From assembly GCA_021295755.1 (NCBI GenBank), contig JAGWBT010000026.1, positions 6,585 through 51,713 of the forward strand: DNA of 45,129 nucleotides, given 5' to 3'. Source of the stretch: Candidatus Poribacteria bacterium. GTDB taxonomy: Bacteria; Poribacteria; WGA-4E; PCPOR2b. The position numbers and the translations under genes were made by a program. A model generated the notes under the pieces. It was not told the origin of the DNA. It made no database searches and saw only the letters and a program-made list of their open reading frames with translations. The number at the start of each line of letters is the position of its first letter. Position 1 is the stretch's first letter. Positions 1 through 7,398 of this stretch are shown piece by piece.

Positions 1-36
1 ATTCTTCAGTCTCAAAACCGCCGTTTTTCAATATAC

Positions 37-137
37 TAGGACTTACGCAGCGCGTTCGTAAGTCCCCCTGATAAGGGGGATTTCGGGGGTTAAAAATTAA
101 AAATCTACTCCCGTGTGCCAAATTTGTGTAAGCCCTA
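37..137. repeat. MITE-like element with 13-bp inverted ends
   Basis: The ends TAGGACTTACGCA (37-49) and TGTGTAAGCCCTA (125-137) are inverted copies matching at 11 of 13 positions. The interior carries a GC-rich palindromic core at 61-91 (CCCCCT-GATA-AGGGGG followed by a G-run) that recurs at 2186-2216. There is no coding capacity. The size and ends suit a small non-autonomous transposable element, but no transposase is present and the target duplication is unclear. Bases 1-204 otherwise contain nothing recognisable. Confidence 0.5.
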
Positions 138-204
138 TATACTATACATAGCATAAGTATATCACTTCTTTATGGACTGTTCAAGGGAAATCTCACGTTA
201 AAAA

Positions 205-1230
205 TCAGATCTGCCCGAATCGCTCGATCACCTCAGTGTGTGAAGCGGTGCCCGTTGTCCCAATTTTAGTAACGGTAACCGATGCGACAAGGTTTCCGAC
301 CTGCGCCGCTTCAAGGTAGCTAGAGCCACCGCAAAGTGTCGCAATAATCGCTGCAGAAACGCTATCCCCCGCTCCCACCGGATCGAGCTCTTGGTCAAGT
401 GGGATACCCGGTACATGTTCGACCTGTCCGTTGTGAAATACCAAGATGCCCTTCGGACCAACGGTTACAAAAAGTGGCTTTCCCGTCTGCTCCATCAGGA
501 TCTGCCCACATCGCTTTACTTCCTCTATATCGACTTCTCCATCAGTCCAATCCGGATCGACTGCGCGTTTCGCCTCAAATCGGTTCGGTTTGATAATGAC
601 ATGACGGTACTTTCCGATCCGTGTCCGAGAATCCACAAAAAAGATTTTGTCGGGAAACTCTACAGCAAGTTGGCAGATTTCTGATCGCACCCGATCTGTT
701 ACCACTCCCCAATTATCATGTGGCATCTGATCTCCAACAATGATCCCCTCCACTTGTAGCACACATTCACGCAGCGCGCGAATCACTCTATCCTCCACTT
801 CAGACCGCATCATAGATTGATTCTCTATATCAAATCGGGGGCCTTCCGTTTCAATCCCTTCATAGCCGCGATGGATGGGTTTAAGATAGGTGGGGGTAAA
901 CCGATCCGGAGCAGTAATCATAAAATCTGTGATGCTGCCATTGGCTTCTAACCGGTCGAGCAAGGTGCTGCCAAACCCATCCTCGCCAATCACTCCTAAC
1001 GTGTAAATTTCCCCGACCTCTAGCGCGGCAAGGTTGTTGGTAACAGTCCCCGCCGCACCTGGACTGTAGCGTTGCTCGACGACAGGGTTCGTATGCCAAG
1101 GAGTCTCTAGCGACAGGGTTGATTTCGTTTTATCAACTATCCAATAGGCGTCGAGATAAAAATCCCCGACAACCATAATCTTCCGTTCTCGAAAACCTTC
1201 TAGGATTGTTTGTAGACGCATTTCATCCAT
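205..1230 (-). CDS. PfkB-family sugar kinase, RfaE-like
   Basis: This is a 341-aa ribokinase/PfkB-fold kinase expected to phosphorylate a sugar or sugar phosphate with ATP in the cytoplasm. The N-terminal segment VVGDFYLDAYW resembles the opening of RfaE/HldE heptose kinases. A glycine-rich stretch (SPGAAGTVTNNLAAL) gives the first PfkB signature, and DPVGAGDSVSAA near the C-terminus carries the catalytic Asp and anion-hole glycines. The start at 1230 is chosen because GAAGGAGATTTC lies directly before this ATG; a longer frame reaches 1287 without an SD. No nucleotidyltransferase domain follows, so it is not a full HldE. The exact substrate is not readable from sequence. It is divergent from the GDPD gene. 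Confidence 0.85.
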   Translation of the reverse strand: MDEMRLQTILEGFRERKIMVVGDFYLDAYWIVDKTKSTLSLETPWHTNPVVEQRYSPGAAGTVTNNLAALEVGEIYTLGVIGEDGFGSTLLDRLEANGSITDFMITAPDRFTPTYLKPIHRGYEGIETEGPRFDIENQSMMRSEVEDRVIRALRECVLQVEGIIVGDQMPHDNWGVVTDRVRSEICQLAVEFPDKIFFVDSRTRIGKYRHVIIKPNRFEAKRAVDPDWTDGEVDIEEVKRCGQILMEQTGKPLFVTVGPKGILVFHNGQVEHVPGIPLDQELDPVGAGDSVSAAIIATLCGGSSYLEAAQVGNLVASVTVTKIGTTGTASHTEVIERFGQI

Positions 1231-1391
1231 GAAATCTCCTTCTGTGACGGTTAATGTCCATCCGTATCCTACATACCATTTTTGCATTGACGAACGCTTT
1301 TAGCCCGTGTTACGATTGAGTTCACTTCTGATAGCAGAAAGATATTTGCCTACTTTAGCAGGTTTTCACTGTGAGTTCAAGAGGTATAAAA

Positions 1392-2117
1392 ATGGTTGCT
1401 AATGTTGCCCATCGGGGTGCATCAGGAAACTACCCCGAAAATACACTGCTCGCTTTTCAGCGGGCGTTAGAAATTGGCGTTGATGAGATAGAGCTCGATC
1501 TTTACCTGACAAAGGATGACCATCTAATCGTCATGCACGATTCAACCGTGGATCGGACAACTGACGGCACGGGTGCGATTTCGGAACTCACGTTGACCGA
1601 AATCAAAGCCCTTGATGCCGGAGGGGTGTTTGGTGAACAGTTTCGGGGCGAACGTGTGCCGACATGGGAAGAAACCTTGGAGCTCGTGCAGGGGAAGGTG
1701 GAGCTTAATGTTCATCTCAAGGAAGGCGGTAATCCAGACGGACACTATGAACGCAAGGTCGCAAAGGCGTTGAATGACTTTCACATGGTAGAGGATTCCA
1801 TTCTGACATGCAGCGATGCAAGCGTTGGAATTTTCGCTGATATTGACTTACGGATCGAATGTCGGATCTTTCGTGCGAATCGTACCCCAGAGGAATATAT
1901 CCGTAAATCGGTAGAGATGGGACTTCGGACGATGCAGCCCGGACGGGACATTACGACTCAGGAGTTTGTTCAAAAGGCACATGCCGCGGGACGAATTGTG
2001 CACGTCTTCTACGCGGATACCCCCGAAGATATGCAGGCTTACATTGAAATCGGTGTTGACGGGATTCTGACGAACTATCCAGAACGACTGAAAGCAATTC
2101 TCACGGAAACTGCGTAA
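1392..2117 (+). CDS. Glycerophosphodiester phosphodiesterase (GDPD)
   Basis: This 241-aa protein should hydrolyse glycerophosphodiesters to glycerol-3-phosphate and an alcohol. The hallmark AHRGASGNYPENTLLAF is at the N-terminus, with HRG and the PENT motif. EIELDLYLTKD supplies metal-binding acidic residues and VMHDSTVDRTTDGTG the second catalytic His. The C-terminal half keeps the TIM-barrel pattern through VDGILTNYPERL. The length suits the bacterial cytoplasmic family, and there is no signal peptide. A GTG in frame at 1371 is possible, but ATG 1392 is preceded by AGAGGT and gives the usual N-terminus. It stands alone, followed by a repeat element. Confidence 0.92.
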   Translation: MVANVAHRGASGNYPENTLLAFQRALEIGVDEIELDLYLTKDDHLIVMHDSTVDRTTDGTGAISELTLTEIKALDAGGVFGEQFRGERVPTWEETLELVQGKVELNVHLKEGGNPDGHYERKVAKALNDFHMVEDSILTCSDASVGIFADIDLRIECRIFRANRTPEEYIRKSVEMGLRTMQPGRDITTQEFVQKAHAAGRIVHVFYADTPEDMQAYIEIGVDGILTNYPERLKAILTETA

Positions 2118-2126
2118 AAGAAGTTA

Positions 2127-2258
2127 TGGTGAATCATAGAAATAAGGAGACGTTCACCAATAACTTTCCTTTGTGAAGTTTCAAAAGTCCCCCTGATAAG
2201 GGGGATTTAGGGGGTTGGTTGTGCATTGAAGGTGTATAAGTAATTGTAGAATTCACCA
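2127..2258. repeat. Second MITE-like element sharing the palindromic core
   Basis: TGGTGAAT (2127-2134) and ATTCACCA (2251-2258) form a perfect 8-bp inverted pair around a 132-bp non-coding stretch. Inside, 2186-2216 repeats the core found at 61-91 with a single difference in the G-rich tail. The element ends 4 bp from the thiI stop codon, so its hairpin may also end transcription from both neighbours. The end sequences differ from the first element, so the two share only the core. Confidence 0.45.
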
Positions 2259-2262
2259 AAAG

Positions 2263-3333
2263 TCAGAACTTAGAATTGTCAACTATCCTTCTTTCGACCG
2301 ACTCCACCGCTAGCTGCACCAACATATCAACATCCAGTGCTGCCTCCGCCTCTTGAACCGCTTCAAGCGATGCGTTGGTCGCTGGATGTTCAGGAACAAA
2401 GAGCGAGCAACAGTCATCATGAGGGATCGTCGAAATTTCAAAGGTCCCGATCTGCTCCGCCAAGTCCATAATCTCCGCTTTATCGTCGCCAATCAGTGGA
2501 CGCAAAATAGGAATCTCCGCAACCTCCTCAATCACGCGAAGGTTGCCCAGCGTTTGCGAGGCGACCTGCCCGAGACTTTCGCCGGTGACGAGGCACGCCG
2601 CTTTTGCAGCGGCTGCAATCTGCTGCGCAATACGTACCATCATTCGGCGGTAGAGGATGACCCGAAACGGCGCAGGGGTCCGAGTTACAATTTCCTGTTG
2701 AACTTCTGCGAATGGGACAAGGAAAATCTGTGTCCGATAGTTCCATGTCGCCAAGATCTCAGCAAGTTCCTCTACTTTCTCAAGCGATGCTCTGTCTGTG
2801 TAGGGATAGCTGTAAAAATGTATGAAGAGTGCCTTGACACCGCGTTTCATCATCCGCCAAGCGGCAACCGGCGAATCGATCCCGCCAGAGAGCATGACGA
2901 GGACTTTCCCGCTCGCACCCACTGGCAGCCCGCCAACCCCTCGAAGTTTTTCCACATAAATGTATGCTGCTTCGTCGACAATTTCAATGTTGCAGCGCAA
3001 GTCAGGCGTGTACATATCTGCTGATGCGCCGGTCGCGCCGAGCAGATGCGCCCCCACCGCCGCACTTATTTCAGGCGAAGTCAGCGGAAAACGTTTGTTT
3101 GCCCGTTTCGTTTCAACTTTAAGCGTCTTGAACTGCTGATCTTTGACGAGCTCCAATGCCGCATCTTGAATAGCATCAATCGTTAGTTCCGCGGCAGCGA
3201 CCAGTTCAAAATGAGCTATTCCCATGACCCTGCCCAACCGCTCTTGGACTGCTGCAACATCCGCTTCGGGTTGCAGCATCACTAGAATGCGTCCGTATAT
3301 GCGCCGCACCTCGGCGCATCCCATGCCCTTCAA
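2263..3333 (-). CDS. thiI: tRNA 4-thiouridine synthase ThiI (5' end damaged)
   Basis: ThiI adenylates U8 of tRNA and transfers sulfur; it can also supply sulfur for thiamine. The visible order is THUMP domain (about residues 20-130), PP-loop SGGIDSPVAAW (about 150), and GESLGQVASQTL in the AANH domain. DDCCSLFVPEHPAT lies near the C-terminus. There is no rhodanese extension, as in Bacillus-type ThiI. The frame from the TTG at 3333 gives 356 aa, but homology continues upstream: codons to about 3390 read GNRSYFEKKLAQNIRLSLKG, the normal ThiI N-terminal domain. An in-frame TAA at 3406-3408 separates this from a plausible ATG at 3423 (MIGLR), where the family has a RYGE motif. Function is therefore uncertain. 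It lies 4 bp downstream of the TOPRIM-like gene. Confidence 0.85.
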   Translation of the reverse strand: MKGMGCAEVRRIYGRILVMLQPEADVAAVQERLGRVMGIAHFELVAAAELTIDAIQDAALELVKDQQFKTLKVETKRANKRFPLTSPEISAAVGAHLLGATGASADMYTPDLRCNIEIVDEAAYIYVEKLRGVGGLPVGASGKVLVMLSGGIDSPVAAWRMMKRGVKALFIHFYSYPYTDRASLEKVEELAEILATWNYRTQIFLVPFAEVQQEIVTRTPAPFRVILYRRMMVRIAQQIAAAAKAACLVTGESLGQVASQTLGNLRVIEEVAEIPILRPLIGDDKAEIMDLAEQIGTFEISTIPHDDCCSLFVPEHPATNASLEAVQEAEAALDVDMLVQLAVESVERRIVDNSKF

Positions 3334-3427
3334 TGACAGCCTTATATTCTGAGCGAGTTTCTTTTCAAAATATGAGCGGTTCCCGAAATAGCTTTTCCAT
3401 AACCCTTATCGAAGTCCTATCATTTCA

Positions 3428-4069
3428 TTATGTATCCCAGCCCTGCTGTTTGATTATCTGTTGGAGTTCACTTTCCAAAGCAGCAAAGGCAGATAATGCA
3501 CGCAAGGGGGAAAAATCCTGAATGAACTCAGTAACACGACGGGCATATTCACTCACCGGAAACCCGCTTAAACGCCGTCCTTTGAGGTTACTTGCTTGCT
3601 TGAGACGCTCATGCAGTACCGTTTTCGGATCTGGCAAGTCCTCTAGCCGACTAATTGCAGGCAGATATAGCGATTGGCGATTAGAAGAGTTTCCAGCTGC
3701 ATGATTGATGGCTGGTTCATCAAACAGTAACCACGCTTCCTGCATACGAACTGGCACAACACAAATCCTTGGCGGAACGGAGATAACAACGCTTTGGATT
3801 GCTGTCGTAATTTCGCTGACACGGTTCTCCCGTGGTTCTCTTTCGGCATCTCGATGAACAAACAAGAGATCACAAGGATAGAGCTCGAGACCCCAGTGAA
3901 TTTTATCTTCTAATCGCCTTCGCTTTTGGTGGGGAATCCTGTTCAAGTCTGCCCATGCAGATTGAATGGCATACGCCACACCATTCTCTCTCAATAACCA
4001 GGTAAGAATCGGGATTAATGCAATATCTGAACTACCATCTGTCACTAGGGTATACCGTAGCTCTGTCAT
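3428..4069 (-). CDS. TOPRIM-like partner protein of AAA ATPase (DUF4276-like)
   Basis: This 213-aa protein opens with a beta strand and TDGSSDIALIPIL, which resembles the VEGxxD strand-turn of TOPRIM/DUF4276 proteins with Asp in place of Glu. CDLLFVHRDAERE follows at about residues 68-80 as a candidate DxD-type metal site, and PVRMQEAWLLFDEPAI resembles the ELEAW helix of DUF4276. There is no signal peptide or membrane segment. Its ATG overlaps the ATPase stop codon (4066-4069), so the two are translationally coupled. OLD, Gabija and PARIS systems likewise pair an ABC-type ATPase with a TOPRIM nuclease, so a nuclease or defence role is possible. The family assignment is from memory of motifs and is not certain. 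Confidence 0.55.
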   Translation of the reverse strand: MTELRYTLVTDGSSDIALIPILTWLLRENGVAYAIQSAWADLNRIPHQKRRRLEDKIHWGLELYPCDLLFVHRDAEREPRENRVSEITTAIQSVVISVPPRICVVPVRMQEAWLLFDEPAINHAAGNSSNRQSLYLPAISRLEDLPDPKTVLHERLKQASNLKGRRLSGFPVSEYARRVTEFIQDFSPLRALSAFAALESELQQIIKQQGWDT

Positions 4070-5515
4070 TCTGGACCACTATAATCAAAAAGTAAGAGTT
4101 GGAGACTGTCTATAACTCGTTGGGGTTTTTTCAGCTTTGGTTTCGGTGACGAGTCTATTGGCTCAGTAGACTCCGAGTCTATCGGTTCAGTAGACCCTAG
4201 GTAAGCCAACAACTGACCTTTGGCTACAGATTGAACGTCCGGCAGAGCTTTTGCCCGCCATGTATTGGGTAACCAGCTAAAGCGCACCCCCTTAAATCGC
4301 TGATTATTCTGTACCATCTCTCTCAAGTCTGCAATCAAAAGCATATTGGGGAATGTGTATTAACAATTACCTGACATAGTGGGTTATCCGGTCCAACAGG
4401 GTGCCCCACATCGGTGGCGATGTCCTGAAGTAGCCGCAAAATCGAGGGAATTCGTGCTGGATGAATACCGTTTTCCGGTTCCTCCATGCAGATGAGACCA
4501 CTCGCTTGTGGGTCTAATTCTAAAATTGATAGTCCTAGAAAGCGTAACGTTCCATCAGAAAGCGAGCGCCCTGGGTGAATTGTACCGCTATGGTCTTTGA
4601 CTTCCAAAGTGAGTAGCTCACGTCGTTCATCTCGATCAATCCCGACCGAAGCAACATCGTCAATCAGTTCTGATAGCCGAGCGGCGACCCGATCATATAT
4701 CTGCTGCCCGTTAGAGGTTGGATTTGTGTTTTCTTGAGACCGTGCCAGTCCAAATAAGGTCGCTGGCAAGTGAGAGCCATCGCTACCTAAGCCGGGCGGC
4801 GTTGTGAACTCATCAGGTTCACGCAGCGAAGAAGACTCCAATTGTAGTAACCGCCAAGACTGCATTTCACGACGCGCTAACAGTGCTGTTGGACTCTCCG
4901 CGGCGTTGACAGTAGAAAGTACGGTGCGTGGAAGATTTTTCGCCAGAATAGCTTGAGGCCTGCCACTACTTCCGCCATCTTTATGTAACTTAATAACGCA
5001 ATTCCCTTCCTGATCTTCAGTTGAAATAAAAGGGACCGCTCTCCTACCTTTTAATACAGAATCGCGCCATCTTTTTCTTTGATCCGCGAATGGCAGATGT
5101 TTTTTCCAGTCATTTAATTTTAGACGCTCAAGTCTCTCCTCAATGAGTTCGAGGGTGCCCAGCGAGGGTAAGCTATGATCCACACGATACGCAAGTGCAA
5201 CACGGTAACGGAGAAACGTCGTAGTTGCTTTTGCCTGCTGCCCCAAGTCATCTATCCCTTCTTGGGGAATTATCATCTCCGCTTCAAAGCACATCTCCGT
5301 AGTATCCTTATCGCCGATACGATGCCCTCCTCACTGCGCACTGACCGGGCTGCATTTATCAATGTATCGTTGGCTAAGGCACTGAGAAACTGAATCGCAT
5401 CAAACAGATTCGATTTGCCCGTGCCGTTTGCACCGGCAACACAGGTAAAGGGGCCCAAGGGAACATCAATATCAATAAGGTTTTTGAATCCAGAAACTTT
5501 TAAGCGAGTCAACAT
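4066..5515 (-). pseudogene. AAA_21/OLD-like ATPase, broken by two frameshifts
   Basis: Three consecutive frames make one protein of about 480 aa. The first (5515 to about 5327) has MLTRLKVSGFKNL and Walker A GANGTGKSN. The second has FEAEMIIP, the signature SLSDGTLRFLGL, Walker B LICMEEPENGIHP and the switch histidine in VIVNTHSP. The third (to 4066) gives ADLREMVQNNQRF and the acidic/basic tail. Adding one base to GGG at 5325-5327 and to the four-base run at 4348-4351 restores a single frame. An SD (AAGGAGGGAG) precedes 5515. The stop overlaps the start of the TOPRIM-like gene, so the module was built as an operon. Either the gene is decaying or these are base-calling errors. Confidence 0.8.
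4151..4198. repeat. 24-bp tandem duplication in ATPase tail
   Basis: Two adjacent 24-bp copies (4151-4174 and 4175-4198) differ at only a few positions and encode the repeated peptide STEPIDSE in the C-terminal tail of the ATPase. The unit is a multiple of three, so the frame is kept. Confidence 0.7.
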
Positions 5516-5547
5516 AACGTTCTCCCTCCTTTTATTGTGTTTTCGGT

Positions 5548-6243
5548 TTACTGCTCATTTCCTAAAATGTCCGTCGTTGTCCGAAAGTGCAGCTTAGCGA
5601 CATGACGCAAAGATTCAGCGCCGTGCTGTTTAACAAACCGTTTGCCTGTGTCAATGACTTGTGACGCGCCTTTGGGTAACTGGATTTGGTATTTATTAGA
5701 AAGTTGTTCTAGTTCTTGAAGAAAAATGTCACGGGCAATAATTGATGCAGCAGCGACAGCGATATCACCTTCCGCTTTCGGCATTTGCACCAACCTGATG
5801 CTGGGATTCAGAGCAACCTGCAACTCTGTTTCCAATACTTCCTCCTTAGCGAAACGGTCTACAAGGATGTAACGACAATTCACACGCTTGAGGAGTTCCT
5901 GAATCACCCTAGTGTGCAGCGATGCAAGGAGGTGGTTCAGATTTTGTCCTCTCTTCCTGAATACAGTGTACTGTTCGTTATATCGAGCTGGTTCAAGACT
6001 AAACTGTGAGATATTATCACCACAATGCAACCGCATTTCTTGCGCCAGCTTCCTAACCCGCGAGTCGGAGAGTTGTTTCCCGTCACGGACCCCCAATGTG
6101 TGCAGTAGTTCACGGATCTCGGAATTGACATATACAGCCGCTACAGTCAACGACCCAAAATAATCCCCTTTGCCCGCTTCATCTGTGCCAACCCAAGTGG
6201 GCCAATTATGGTGACCTACTGAGTTTTGAGTGGATTTTGTCAT
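5548..6243 (-). CDS. rnhC: Ribonuclease HIII
   Basis: RNase HIII cleaves the RNA strand of RNA-DNA hybrids. GTDEAGKGDYFGSL (residues 19-32) is the HIII form of the RNase H2-fold active site. Further acidic residues lie in ILVDRFAKEE and SIIARD. The protein has 231 aa, shorter than the roughly 300-aa Bacillus enzyme, because the N-terminal TBP-like substrate-binding domain is absent: the catalytic core starts by residue 17. It begins 7 bp after the stop of the lipoprotein gene and is followed 32 bp later by the ATPase start, so it is probably the second gene of a leftward operon. Confidence 0.9.
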   Translation of the reverse strand: MTKSTQNSVGHHNWPTWVGTDEAGKGDYFGSLTVAAVYVNSEIRELLHTLGVRDGKQLSDSRVRKLAQEMRLHCGDNISQFSLEPARYNEQYTVFRKRGQNLNHLLASLHTRVIQELLKRVNCRYILVDRFAKEEVLETELQVALNPSIRLVQMPKAEGDIAVAAASIIARDIFLQELEQLSNKYQIQLPKGASQVIDTGKRFVKQHGAESLRHVAKLHFRTTTDILGNEQ

Positions 6244-6250
6244 ATCATGC

Positions 6251-7198
6251 CTAGTACCCTTCCCGTTGTGTCCCGGCGTCAGGCACAGGCGCTGCGAGCG
6301 GATCTAAAACTTCGTCTACACCGTAGAATTGCCCACTCTCGCGTCCCGTGCCGCGGTCAACGACGTCAGGCCCTATCTCCTTATTCCCACGAATGTAATT
6401 TTCGCGTAGGCGGCCACCATCATATACCGCCCAACCTCCATTGGCAGTGATGTTATTTGACACAATCTCAGGTGAAGCAGAGGCGTGACACCTAATCGCA
6501 TCTTGATAGTTACTGGATATTTCGTTGTAATGAATCGTTGGTCGGGAGTCATCATCGCAGACAATCCCTAGCTCATTTGCTAGGATGGAGTTTCGAGTTA
6601 TCTCTGGGGACGCATTTTTCAGACATTTAATTGCTGTGCCATTTTTGTCAATTTGGTTGTCGCTTATCGTTGGAGAGCTATCGTTACAGAGAATTGCCAT
6701 CTTGTTGTTTTGTAGCAAACAGCCTTCAATCTGCACGCCATCGGATTCGGACGATAGCGCTATGTCAGCTTCCTGAATACGACAGTAACTCAGATGAGAG
6801 TTGGGACTCGTTCCTTCAAATCGGATGCCCACCCAATCGCCAGTTTTGGGCGGTTTTGTTTCGGATCCGAGTAAACCAAATATAATCATACGGTCTGGAT
6901 CGCCCTCTGCATACAGCGACCCGCGGATAATCAGTTGATGAGTGCCAGTTTCCGAATCGAGACCGACAACCGAGTCGGATCGGATGGTCAGCGTCTTCCC
7001 TTCAGGGACGATGACATCACCAACAATTTGGATCTTCCCCGCCCACACCTCATTTTCCGTCAACTCGCCTGATTTTTGGAGCGGATTCTCGCTAGTCCCA
7101 ATCTCGCCGATGTTGAAAGCACCGCCTTGGCAGCCAATCCAGAAGGATAGGGATAATATCAAGATGATGGAGTGGATTCTATTGTCGGCAGATCGCAT
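6251..7198 (-). CDS. Right-handed parallel beta-helix lipoprotein (NosD/DUF1565-like)
   Basis: This 315-aa protein has a short hydrophobic signal ending in SFWIGC, a lipobox, so it is probably a lipid-anchored envelope protein. Residues 100-290 contain repeated turns of about 23 residues (for example SPTISDNQIDKNGTAIKC, SPEITRNSILANELGIVC, RPTIHYNEISSNYQDAIRC). This is the pattern of NosD/pectate-lyase-type parallel beta-helices, in which turns end in N-x-I and A-I-x-C. Such folds bind or cleave polysaccharides, but no catalytic residues can be assigned. A perfect SD (AAAGGAGGTTTAG) precedes the ATG, and a consensus promoter lies at 7248-7277. It heads the operon with rnhC. Confidence 0.8.
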   Translation of the reverse strand: MRSADNRIHSIILILSLSFWIGCQGGAFNIGEIGTSENPLQKSGELTENEVWAGKIQIVGDVIVPEGKTLTIRSDSVVGLDSETGTHQLIIRGSLYAEGDPDRMIIFGLLGSETKPPKTGDWVGIRFEGTSPNSHLSYCRIQEADIALSSESDGVQIEGCLLQNNKMAILCNDSSPTISDNQIDKNGTAIKCLKNASPEITRNSILANELGIVCDDDSRPTIHYNEISSNYQDAIRCHASASPEIVSNNITANGGWAVYDGGRLRENYIRGNKEIGPDVVDRGTGRESGQFYGVDEVLDPLAAPVPDAGTQREGY

Positions 7199-7247
7199 CT
7201 AAACCTCCTTTGTGTACTCATGGCGTGCGTGGAAGGAACTAAGGTTG

Positions 7248-7277
7248 ATTATAAAAGAATCCACAGAGTGATGTCAA
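7248..7277 (-). promoter_or_regulatory. Sigma70-type promoter for the beta-helix lipoprotein
   Basis: On the minus strand TTGACA (7272-7277) and TATAAT (7248-7253) are separated by 18 bp. Initiation would fall about 40 bp before the ATG at 7198. Confidence 0.75.
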
Positions 7278-7307
7278 GCCTGTTTTTGAAATGCGCCAAA
7301 CGAGTCC

Positions 7308-7337
7308 TTGACTTTACACTATGTTGTCTGATACAAT
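7308..7337 (+). promoter_or_regulatory. Sigma70-type promoter for the kinase operon
   Basis: TTGACT (7308-7313) and TACAAT (7332-7337) are spaced by 18 bp. Initiation would fall near 7344, about 55 bp before the kinase ATG. It is divergent from the promoter at 7248-7277, with about 30 bp between the two -35 boxes. Confidence 0.7.
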
Positions 7338-7398
7338 ACTACCAAACATATATTTCGTGCGCACGCAAATTTGTGTCGTGCTTGATTAGGGCACACAG

